Assembly: GCA_041477815.1 (NCBI GenBank)
Contig: JBGOUV010000212.1
Location: 1 to 11,882, forward strand
Reading direction: 5' to 3'
DNA from: JBGOUV01 sp041477815
Lineage (GTDB): Bacteria > Acidobacteriota > Terriglobia > Bryobacterales > JACQDG01
Length of the DNA stretch: 11,882 nt
A program made the translations under genes and the position numbers. Below, in pieces: positions 1 to 6,185 of the stretch (the first letter of the stretch is position 1; each line of letters begins with the position of its first letter). The notes beneath the pieces are model-generated. The model was given only the letters and a program-made list of their open reading frames with translations. It ran no database searches and had not been told where the DNA came from.

Positions 1-1096
1 CCTGGAAGGCGGCGCGCTGGGCGGCCGGGTCCGCTAGGACTACGACCCAGCCGGTGGCCTTCTGGCGGAGGAGCTCTTCCAGCAGGAAGGTCGAGTCGCC
101 GGCGGTGCCGCCGCCGATGTTGTCGCCCATGTCGATGAGGGCGACGGGGAACTTGGCCGCGTCCATGGCCCGGCGGACGCCTGCGGCGGCGTCGGGCGCG
201 TTGAGAACGATGCGGTCGCGGGTGGCCCAGAGCATATCGGATAAGCGCTGGGCTTCGCGCTGGGCGAGGTCGGGGTCGTTGTCGGTGACCACGATGACGC
301 TGGGACCCATCTGCGGGACGTCGGCGTACTGGTAGCCGCCGGAGACGCTGACGGCGAGGATCTTGGGGTTCTCGCGCTCCAGGCGGCGGCTCTCGTTGAC
401 GATGGGGAGGAGCGGCTCGCGCTTGGTGTACTGGAACACGATGTTGTACATCATGGGGGGCTTCACCACGCGCTGCACGGCCTTGACGCGCCCGGTGGCG
501 ATCCCGTGGATGATTTGGGCGGCCTGGACGCCGCGCTCCTTGGGATCGATGTGCGGGTTTTCCTTATAGGTAATGAGGCAGTTGGAGTCGCGGACGATCT
601 CCGGGGTGACGTTGGCGTGGAAGTCGTGAGTGACGACAATGGGGAACCGGGGACCCATGGCCTCGCGGACGCGGCGGGTGATTTCGGCGTCGCCGGAGGG
701 GTAAGATTCGACCACCATAGCGCCGTGGAGGGCGAGCAGGACGCCGTCCAGCTTGGGGGCGGCCTTCAGGCGGCGGATCATCTCAGCCATCAGGGTCTCG
801 AAGGCCTTGGCCTCGACGGGGCCTTTGGGGGCGGCGCCGACAACCAGGGTGGGGTAGAGGTCGAGGCCGAACTTACGAGCGCCCTCGATGTAGCCGGCGA
901 CGGTGGAGTTGTCGTTGCCACGTTTGCTCAGGAACTCGGCGGGGGAGAGTTGGGCGGTGGAGCCGAAGTCGGCCAGGGTGGTCTTGGAGGGGAAGAAGGA
1001 GTTCGATTCGTGGCTGATGCCGGCTACGGCGATGCGGGGGCGGGTTTGGGCTGGGAGGATACCGGCGGCCAGCAAGCAGAGGGTTAGAGTTCGCAT
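1..1096 (-). CDS. Exported M81-family metallopeptidase (MlrC-like), C-terminus cut by window edge
   Basis: Translating the minus strand from the ATG at 1096 gives 365 residues that run off the left edge. It begins with a short signal peptide (MRTLTLCLLAAGILPAQ). The M81/DUF1485 domain follows, with GISHESNSF (E30), LALHGAM (H124), THDFHANV (D158, H160) and ENPHID (H182). As I recall, the metal and catalytic residues of the microcystin-degrading MlrC are E56, H150, D184, H186 and H208; all five match here at a constant offset of 26, which supports an intact zinc site. From about residue 312 the MlrC_C domain starts (ALIDMGDNIGGGTAGDST). The family hydrolyses peptides or amides, but the natural substrate of acidobacterial members is unknown, so microcystin degradation should not be assumed. 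The start is preceded by GGCGGAG, and the 88-residue gene upstream ends 8 bp away, so the two are probably co-transcribed. About 100-150 C-terminal residues are probably missing. Confidence 0.93.
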   Translation of the reverse strand, partial: MRTLTLCLLAAGILPAQTRPRIAVAGISHESNSFFPSKTTLADFGSTAQLSPAEFLSKRGNDNSTVAGYIEGARKFGLDLYPTLVVGAAPKGPVEAKAFETLMAEMIRRLKAAPKLDGVLLALHGAMVVESYPSGDAEITRRVREAMGPRFPIVVTHDFHANVTPEIVRDSNCLITYKENPHIDPKERGVQAAQIIHGIATGRVKAVQRVVKPPMMYNIVFQYTKREPLLPIVNESRRLERENPKILAVSVSGGYQYADVPQMGPSVIVVTDNDPDLAQREAQRLSDMLWATRDRIVLNAPDAAAGVRRAMDAAKFPVALIDMGDNIGGGTAGDSTFLLEELLRQKATGWVVVLADPAAQRAAFQ

Positions 1097-1104
1097 GCTC
1101 CGCC

Positions 1105-1371
1105 TTAGCGCGCGTAGCGTCCGTTGCCGGACCGGCCCTGGAGCTGGTCCATCAGGCGATCGAACTTCTTATCGAGGCGGCGGTGGGAAGCAGTCAGAAG
1201 CGCAATATCCTTGCTGTTCTTCACTACGATCTTCATGCCCGCGCGAACCAGGTTGGCGGTGGCCTTCAGTTGTTTGTCGAAGCGGTCCACGCGGGCGTCC
1301 GCCTTCTCCATACGGATATCCGCCTTGGCGTGTAAGTCCAGCAGATGTTCGATCGTGCGCTCTATGTCCAT
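1105..1371 (-). CDS. Small coiled-coil protein, 88 aa, function unknown
   Basis: A short, highly charged protein that starts MDIERTIEHLLDLHAKAD and is predicted to be almost wholly helical. Hydrophobic residues recur at heptad-like spacing (RFDKQLKATANLVRAG, RRLDKKFDRLMDQL), so a coiled coil is likely. There is no signal peptide or membrane segment. Small proteins with a similar MDI-x-RTIE-x-LL opening are common in Solibacter-type Acidobacteria genomes, as I recall, and have no assigned function. It ends 8 bp before the exported peptidase and begins 33 bp after the DUF2971-like gene, all on the same strand, which suggests one transcript. No strong ribosome-binding site is visible before the ATG. 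Coding status is supported by the coherent helical pattern and tight packing. Confidence 0.8.
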   Translation of the reverse strand: MDIERTIEHLLDLHAKADIRMEKADARVDRFDKQLKATANLVRAGMKIVVKNSKDIALLTASHRRLDKKFDRLMDQLQGRSGNGRYAR

Positions 1372-1404
1372 GACGACAGTCTACCAGCTTGGGGCATTCA
1401 CTTC

Positions 1405-2115
1405 CTATCCCCGACGGGACGCGGCGGGCAGCCCGTCGAACCACTCCGTCACCACCTGCATTTGGCCTGGGCGGGCCAGCGAACAGATGTCGCTGCAGTC
1501 AGGCAGTTCAAGAGTCACGTGGTCGGGCAGCCTCGGAGTCAGACGGTCGGGAGCCGGTGCCGCGCGATCCTCGCCGATGGCGAAGGTCCTGAGTTTGACT
1601 GCGTCGGCCGTACAGGTGAGTACGTATCGGAACTCCCTCTCCACCTCAAACGACTTCGGCTTCTGCGAATAGGAATATGCAGGTGGTGGGAGCAGACCTG
1701 GAGTCGGGTCCAACAGCGTATCCTTGTTGTACACCACAGGCGTGATAATGCAACGACCCGAAGCCAACGAATGCTTCCGCCAGGCAAGTTCTAACCGATT
1801 CAAGAGCTCCATTGGATCGTTCATCCGGACGATATACGGGCCAAAGCGCTCTGTTAAGGCACGCCTGTCCGCTTCCGGGTGTGAAGTACAGAGAATGAAG
1901 TAAGGATTCATGGAAGAGCGTTCGCAGCAAACGGGGCTTTGCAGCTTCCAGTGATGGCGTACCGTACCTTCCGTCTCGTCTTTACGTGCGTCTTCGGCCC
2001 TCCTGTAGCCCTCCAGCAGTCCGAGTCGTATTGCTCCTCCCACGAAGGAGCGAGCATGATCCTCTTCCTTGAAGGTTCGGAGAAGGGTGTTGGGCTGCTC
2101 CCCCGCGTGGGTCAT
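1405..2115 (-). CDS. Uncharacterised DUF2971-like protein
   Basis: About 236 residues if started at the ATG at 2115 (MTHAGEQPNTLLRTF). Near the N-terminus is a segment of the type A-x-x-FVGGAIRLGLLEGYRRAED followed by RKDETEG, then NPYFILCTSHPEAD, RFGPYIVRM and, in the C-terminal half, QKPKSFEVEREFRYVL. The early 'G-x-IR-G-L-x-x-YR-ED-DETEG' and later 'K-x-x-F-x-x-E-x-EFR' arrangement resembles DUF2971-type proteins. That is a tentative assignment from memory and the function is unknown. There is no signal peptide or membrane segment, so it is probably cytoplasmic. The frame stays open to a GTG at 2229, but the extra residues look non-conserved and lack a ribosome-binding site, so the inner ATG is preferred. 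Its base composition is lower in GC than its neighbours (31 of 60 in 1861-1920), suggesting acquisition by transfer. Confidence 0.72.
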   Translation of the reverse strand: MTHAGEQPNTLLRTFKEEDHARSFVGGAIRLGLLEGYRRAEDARKDETEGTVRHHWKLQSPVCCERSSMNPYFILCTSHPEADRRALTERFGPYIVRMNDPMELLNRLELAWRKHSLASGRCIITPVVYNKDTLLDPTPGLLPPPAYSYSQKPKSFEVEREFRYVLTCTADAVKLRTFAIGEDRAAPAPDRLTPRLPDHVTLELPDCSDICSLARPGQMQVVTEWFDGLPAASRRG

Positions 2116-2148
2116 TTCCGTCTCGTCCAATTGGACTGCCACGCTATG

Positions 2149-2166
2149 ATCCTGAATATCCTGAAT
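2149..2166. repeat. 9-bp direct tandem duplication upstream of the DUF2971-like gene
   Basis: Two perfect adjacent copies of ATCCTGAAT lie in the 211-bp gap between the divergent genes at 2115 and 2327. Read on the minus strand they would add a repeated I-Q-D in the unlikely N-terminal extension of the DUF2971-like protein. A role as an operator is possible but nothing else supports it. No convincing -35/-10 promoter pair was recognised in the rest of this gap. Confidence 0.45.
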
Positions 2167-2326
2167 CGAGTATAACTTACACCGTGGGGTCGTGTGGCGT
2201 GCGAGAGGGCATCCTTCGCTTCGGCTCACGACGGGCTAGGACACGCTTCGCTCTCAATGTCGAGCACGAAAGAAGCTGGTGAACAGCGGCGACCGGGTTA
2301 GATCTGGTAGGGTAAGAAGAATCCAA

Positions 2327-2783
2327 ATGAAGGCTGCCATGATCATTGCCGCTGCTGCGGTGCTCTCATTCGGCCAGACCACGACAAAGAAGACCGCCGC
2401 TCAGGCCGAGAAGACTGGCCCGCAGGCCTCAAAGCCAGATACTTGGCAAAGGAGCAAGGAATGCGCTACGCAGGCGCAAAAGGTGATGGCCGAAGCTAAG
2501 CCAAAATGTCGCGGCAGGGGGTGGGGCTGCCTTTCATTGGGAAAACCACTACAGCCCGAAGTACAATAGGTGTTTCGTCTCGGCTACATATCTCACTCAT
2601 ACCAAGGACGGCGGCGGTAAGGACGTCCCGATGTTTTCCACTCAACTGATCGACGCCTTTGAAAGGGCGGTTCTCGCAAACTCGGCGGCTAGTGGGCCGA
2701 CCAATGGGTTCTGCGACATCGATAATAAGTTCGTGGATTGCGAAAAGGCTGCAAGCTTTATTTCCGAGCACATGAAGAACTGA
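2327..2783 (+). pseudogene. Small secreted protein, broken by a frameshift
   Basis: The ATG at 2327 opens with a clear signal peptide (MKAAMIIAAAAVLSFGQ), followed by a Lys/Ala/Thr-rich linker and a likely mature domain starting KECATQAQKVMAEAK. Around 2500-2525 the sensible reading moves to the next frame. That frame is closed upstream by a stop at 2484 but open from 2487 to the TGA at 2781, and encodes FHWENHYSPKYNRCFV, then a segment ending DCEKAASFISEHMKN. The two halves make one plausible protein of about 150 residues with conserved-looking cysteines. The shift equals one extra base (or two lost bases) and lies close to the G-run in GCAGGGGGTGGGG, a place where slippage or a sequencing error is likely. 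Without correction the first frame ends at 2569 with an unlikely tail. The function is unknown. GC is lower than in the downstream genes. Confidence 0.65.
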
Positions 2784-2894
2784 ACTCTGCCGCCCGGCCA
2801 CGAGAACGTGCGGACCGCGTTTTGCTCCGAGCTTTCCGGCTTGCGCCCGGCCGTAATTCGCCCGCCTTGGAGTTTTTGGAAAGGCCGTGGCGTT
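2784..2894. other. Short unexplained stretch between two broken genes
   Basis: This 111-bp stretch, together with the 3' tail of the kinase fragment (2895-2963), contains no recognisable gene, terminator or insertion-sequence end. On the minus strand one frame stays open across it with a basic Arg/Lys/Ser-rich reading, but I do not recognise it. It may be the scar of the event that removed the rest of the kinase. Confidence 0.35.
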
Positions 2895-3245
2895 TCAGCC
2901 GGGTGGGATAGGCCCGATACACCGTCGGACACTCATAGGCCCGCCGGGGGTGCGGGCAATGGCCACCAGCTCCATCACCAGGGCGCGCAGGTTGCCGGAT
3001 TCTTCCAGGCCGTAGAGGGCGGCAATGTTCGGATGGTTCAGCGAGGCCAGCACCTGGGCCTCGCGCTGGAAGCGGGCCATCCGCTCCGGGTCGCGGGCGA
3101 AGAGCTCGGGCAGGACCTTGAGGGCGACGTCACGGTTGAGGCGCGCGTCGCGGGCGCGGTAGACCTCGCCCATGCCTCCGGCGCCGAGGGGGGCCACGAT
3201 CTCGTAGGGTCCGACGCGCGTGCCGCTGGCCAGGCTCAGTCCCAT
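2895..3245 (-). pseudogene. Ser/Thr protein kinase, truncated after the N-lobe
   Basis: The 116-residue product opens in typical acidobacterial style (GTRVGPYEIVAPLGAGGMG). It has the glycine loop GAGGMGEVY (residues 21-29), the ATP-anchoring lysine in VALKVLP (K43), the helix-C glutamate in FQREAQVL (E62) and NHPNIAALYG, and reaches the hinge at VMELV (91-94). Kinase similarity stops there: residues 95-116 do not match a hinge or C-lobe. The HRD, DFG and APE motifs, the membrane segment and any sensor domain are all absent. It therefore cannot be an active kinase; family members normally have a catalytic domain of about 260 residues. The break is near 2964. Its start lies 32 bp from the start of the divergent DUF1549/DUF1553 gene. 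It is a gene remnant, unless a short product with another role is made. Confidence 0.82.
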
Positions 3246-3277
3246 CTGCCAGATGGTACACTAATTCCAGTGCCATT
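3246..3277. promoter_or_regulatory. 32-bp divergent spacer between kinase remnant and DUF1549 gene
   Basis: The start codons of two divergent genes are separated by only 32 bp. A TACACT at 3257-3262 and, on the other strand, a CATAAT across 3275-3280 resemble -10 boxes, but no matching -35 boxes were found. Neither start has a clear Shine-Dalgarno sequence. Any promoter for either gene must extend into the other coding region. Confidence 0.25.
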
Positions 3278-4207
3278 ATGAGGCTTCTGGTGTTGGGGAC
3301 GCTGCTGGGCGGGCTCGCCTCGCCGGCCGCCGAAATCATTGTCGAGTTCAATCGCGATGTCCGGCCGATTCTGTCGGACAAGTGCTACCTCTGTCATGGA
3401 CCCGATGCGTTGTCGAAGGGCGTGCCCGTGCGGCTGGACGTGGAGGCCGATGCGAGGCGGCACGCGATCGGAGAGCTGGTGGGGCGGATCAGGGCGCAGG
3501 ATCCGGCGCGGCGGATGCCTCCGGTGTCCAGCGGCCTGAAACTGAGCGAGGCGGAGATTGAGACGCTGCGGACCTGGGTGGCGCAGGGGGCGAAGTGGCA
3601 GGGGCATTGGTCCTTTCTGCCGCCGGTGCGGCGGGATGTGCCGGAGGGGGTCCATCCCATCGACTACTTTGTGCGGGAGCGGCTGAAGAAGGAGAAGTTG
3701 CAGCCGTCACCGGAGGCGAGCCGGGAGACGCTGCTGCGGCGGGTGTCGCTCGATCTGACGGGGTTGCCGCCGGCGCCGGGGGAGACGGGGAGTTATGAGC
3801 AGGTAGTGGACAAGCTGCTGGCTTCACCCCGGTACGGCGAGCGCATGGCGGAGCGGTGGCTGGACGCGGCGCGGTACGCGGATACCAATGGTTACCAGTA
3901 CGACGGAGAGCGCGTGATGTGGCGGTGGCGGGACTGGGCCATCGAGTCCTTCAACCGGAATCAACGGTATGATCAGTTTGTATTGGAGCAGGTGGCAGGG
4001 GACCTGCTGCCGGACGCCACGCTGGACCAGAAGATCGCCACCGGGTTCAACCGCAACCATCGGGCCAATACCGAGGACGGGCTGATTCCCGAGGAGTACG
4101 CGGTGGAGTACGTGGTGGACCGGGTGGATACGGCGTCGACCGTGTTCCTGGGGCTGACCCTGGGTTGCGCGCGGTGCCACAACCATAAGGCGGTGCCACA
4201 ACCATAA
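3278..4207 (+). CDS. PSCyt1-DUF1549 (PSCyt2) N-terminal part of an interrupted cytochrome-like protein
   Basis: As read, this makes 309 residues. An export signal (MRLLVLGTLLGGLASPAA) is followed by a PSCyt1 c-type cytochrome domain with heme motif CYLCH (C36, C39, H40), RRMPP (M80 as a candidate axial ligand) and the family signature GAKWQGHWSF. A DUF1549/PSCyt2 domain begins at HPIDYFVRERL (126) and runs through LDLTGLPP and RYGERMAERWLDAARYADTNGY to a second CxxCH, CARCHNHK (297-304). The family then normally reads K-Y/F-D-P, but here a perfect 19-bp duplication shifts the frame and adds AVPQP plus a stop. Removing one copy joins this frame to the downstream one (4209-6182) into a single protein of 961 residues, a normal length for the family. 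The protein is expected in the periplasm or at the cell surface; its biochemical role is not established. The ATG lacks a good ribosome-binding site. Confidence 0.88.
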   Translation: MRLLVLGTLLGGLASPAAEIIVEFNRDVRPILSDKCYLCHGPDALSKGVPVRLDVEADARRHAIGELVGRIRAQDPARRMPPVSSGLKLSEAEIETLRTWVAQGAKWQGHWSFLPPVRRDVPEGVHPIDYFVRERLKKEKLQPSPEASRETLLRRVSLDLTGLPPAPGETGSYEQVVDKLLASPRYGERMAERWLDAARYADTNGYQYDGERVMWRWRDWAIESFNRNQRYDQFVLEQVAGDLLPDATLDQKIATGFNRNHRANTEDGLIPEEYAVEYVVDRVDTASTVFLGLTLGCARCHNHKAVPQP

Positions 4208-4208
4208 G
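4171..4208. repeat. Perfect 19-bp tandem duplication that splits the DUF1549/DUF1553 gene
   Basis: Two identical adjacent copies of GCGGTGCCACAACCATAAG occupy 4171-4189 and 4190-4208. The flanking bases differ, so the unit is exactly 19 bp. It encodes most of the conserved CxxCHNHK motif. Because 19 is not a multiple of 3, the second copy causes a frameshift and creates the TAA at 4205-4207. With one copy removed the sequence reads CARCHNHKYDPF, exactly the family motif. Confidence 0.97.
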
Positions 4209-6182
4209 TACGACCCGTTCAGCCAGAAGGAGTTCTACCGGCTGTTTGCCTACTTCAATAACATACCGGAGCTGGGGCGGGCGATGAAGTACGGGAACTC
4301 GCCGCCGCTGGTTCCCGCGCCGACGCGGGAGCAGCAGGCGGCGCTGGCCGATCTGGAGCGGCGGATCGGGGAGATCGACGCCTCCTTGCGGGGGCGCGAC
4401 GGGGGCGGCTCCCGGGATGGGACCGTGGGCTGGACGCCTTCCAGCGGCTTAGTGGCCGAGCTGGCCGGCGGGGACTTTGACGGGAAGAAAGCGTTTGACG
4501 CGGGCGACATCGCCAAGTTCGATATTGACGACCGCTTTACGCTGAGCGGCTGGGTGTCCGGGGAGGGGGCGGTGTTCAGCAAGATGGCCGACACCGCGCG
4601 GGGGAGGGGATACGGGGTCTACTTGGAGGGGGGGCGCGTGCATGTGCATCTCACAAGTAACTATAACGACGACGCCATCCGGATGGAGAGCGTGGAGGCG
4701 CTGTCGCCGTCGCGCCGGTATCACCTGCTCGTGACCTACACGGGGTCGCGGATGGCCGAGGGCGTGGGGGTCTATGTCGACGGGAAGGCGGTCGAAATGA
4801 AGGTCCTGCTCGACGTGCTATATCGCCCTTTCCGCAACGCGGGGCGCGTCTTCAAGGAGCCCTTCCGGGTGGGGGGAGGCGGAGGGCCGGAGCGGATCTT
4901 CAAGGGCCGCATTGAGGACGTACGGGCGTGGGACCGGGTGTTGCGCGAGGACGAGATCGCTGCTATAGCCGATCGGCCGGAGGCGCGGGAGGCGAAGCGG
5001 CGGTGGCTTTATCTGGAGCAGGCGGCGCCGCCGGAGGCGCGCGAGGCCTGGAAGCGGCGGTTGGCGCTGGAGCGCGAGCGCGAGGCGCTGGAGCGGAGCT
5101 TTCCGACGGTGATGGTGATGGAGGAGCGTCCGGCGCGCAAGGATACGTTCCTGCTGCTGCGCGGCGCGTATGACAAACCGGGCGAGAAGGTGGAGCCGGG
5201 GGTGCCGGCCGCACTGCCGCCGCTGCCGGGAGGGGCGCCAAAGGACCGGCTGGGGCTGGCCCGGTGGCTGGTCGATCCGCAGAATCCGCTGACCGCGCGG
5301 GTGGCGGTGAACCGGTTCTGGCAGATGTACTTTGGCACGGGGCTGGTTAAGACGGTCGAGGATTTCGGGTCGCAGGGAGAGGCGCCGTCGCATCCGGAGT
5401 TGCTGGACTGGCTGGCCACCGAGTTCATCCGATCGGGGTGGGACGTGAAGGCGATGCAGAGGCTGATTGTCACCAGCGCGACCTACCGGCAGTCGTCGAG
5501 GGCCACGCCGGAGCTGCTGCAGCGCGATCCCGAGAACCGGCTGCTGGCGCGGGGGCCGCGGGTGCGGCTGCCGGCCGAGATGGTGCGGGACCAGGCGCTG
5601 GCGGCGGCTGGGTTGCTGGTGGAGAAGCAGGGCGGGCCGAGCGTGAAGCCGTATCAGCCGGAGGGTCTCTGGAAAGACATCTCCATGCAGGATATGGACT
5701 ACGTCCAGAGTCACGGTCCGGATCTGTATCGACGAAGTATGTACACGTTCTGGAAAAGGACCATCGCGCCGCCCATGATGATGAACTTCGACGCGGCCAA
5801 CCGGGAGGCCTGCGTGGTGCGGGAGAACCGGACCAATACGCCGTTGCAGGCGCTGAACCTGATGAACGACGTCACGTTTCTGGAGGCGGCGCGGTTCATC
5901 GGGCAGCGGATGCTGAAGGAAGCGGGCCCCGATCCGGCGGCGCGGCTGCGGCATGGGTTCCGGCTGGTGCTGGCGCGGACGCCGTCGACGGCGGAAGAGC
6001 AGGTCCTGCGGGATAATCTGCGGTTCCACCTGGATTATTTTGCCGATGCGGCCAAAGCGAAGGAGTTTGTGGCGGTGGGCGAGTCGCCCGCCGATCCCGC
6101 GCTGAGCGCCCGGGAGCTGGCGGCGTACGGCGCGGTGGCCAGCCTGCTGCTGAACATGGACGAAGCGGTGACGAAGGAGTAA
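4209..6182 (+). CDS. LamG-DUF1553 (PSD1) C-terminal part of the interrupted cytochrome-like protein
   Basis: This frame continues the preceding gene directly after the duplication, with YDPFSQKEFYRLFAYFNNIPE. If translated independently, the first ATG is at 4284 (MKYGNSPP), giving 632 residues. A Glu/Arg-rich helix (about residues 340-365 of the restored protein) precedes a LamG-like beta-sandwich (about 380-545: KFDIDDRFTLSGWV, YHLLVTYTG, GRIEDVRAWDRVL). A second charged helix leads into the DUF1553/PSD1 domain from about residue 650 (LARWLVDPQNPLTARVAVNRFWQ). That domain contains DFGSQGEAPSHPELLDWLA, SATYRQSS and ENRTNTPLQALNLMND, and reaches the normal C-terminus. All conserved DUF1553 blocks are intact, so the break looks recent or artefactual. 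The start at 4284 has no signal peptide, so a separate product would not be exported. An AAGGAG near its end serves the next gene, 3 bp downstream. Confidence 0.88.
   Translation, partial: YDPFSQKEFYRLFAYFNNIPELGRAMKYGNSPPLVPAPTREQQAALADLERRIGEIDASLRGRDGGGSRDGTVGWTPSSGLVAELAGGDFDGKKAFDAGDIAKFDIDDRFTLSGWVSGEGAVFSKMADTARGRGYGVYLEGGRVHVHLTSNYNDDAIRMESVEALSPSRRYHLLVTYTGSRMAEGVGVYVDGKAVEMKVLLDVLYRPFRNAGRVFKEPFRVGGGGGPERIFKGRIEDVRAWDRVLREDEIAAIADRPEAREAKRRWLYLEQAAPPEAREAWKRRLALEREREALERSFPTVMVMEERPARKDTFLLLRGAYDKPGEKVEPGVPAALPPLPGGAPKDRLGLARWLVDPQNPLTARVAVNRFWQMYFGTGLVKTVEDFGSQGEAPSHPELLDWLATEFIRSGWDVKAMQRLIVTSATYRQSSRATPELLQRDPENRLLARGPRVRLPAEMVRDQALAAAGLLVEKQGGPSVKPYQPEGLWKDISMQDMDYVQSHGPDLYRRSMYTFWKRTIAPPMMMNFDAANREACVVRENRTNTPLQALNLMNDVTFLEAARFIGQRMLKEAGPDPAARLRHGFRLVLARTPSTAEEQVLRDNLRFHLDYFADAAKAKEFVAVGESPADPALSARELAAYGAVASLLLNMDEAVTKE
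6174..6179 (+). promoter_or_regulatory. Ribosome-binding site AAGGAG for the DUF1501 gene
   Basis: A consensus Shine-Dalgarno AAGGAG lies within the last codons of the DUF1553 gene, 6 bases before the ATG at 6186. It fixes the DUF1501 start and shows that the two genes are translated as a unit. Confidence 0.8.
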
Positions 6183-6185
6183 GGG

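Noticed and set aside
506..1087. A Gly/Val/Asp-rich 193-residue plus-strand open frame
   Set aside because: Antisense shadow of the peptidase, whose active-site motifs are clear on the minus strand.
1..1096. A microcystin-degradation (mlr) locus
   Set aside because: Only an M81-type gene is present, with none of mlrA, mlrB or mlrD visible; M81 proteins are widespread outside that pathway.
2116..2229. N-terminal extension of the DUF2971-like protein from a GTG at 2229
   Set aside because: No ribosome-binding site, unconvincing sequence containing the 9-bp duplication, and family-like sequence begins after the ATG at 2115.
2810..2826. A GC-rich inverted repeat followed by GTTTT as a terminator
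   Set aside because: The arms would leave a one-base loop, so a stable hairpin is not credible.
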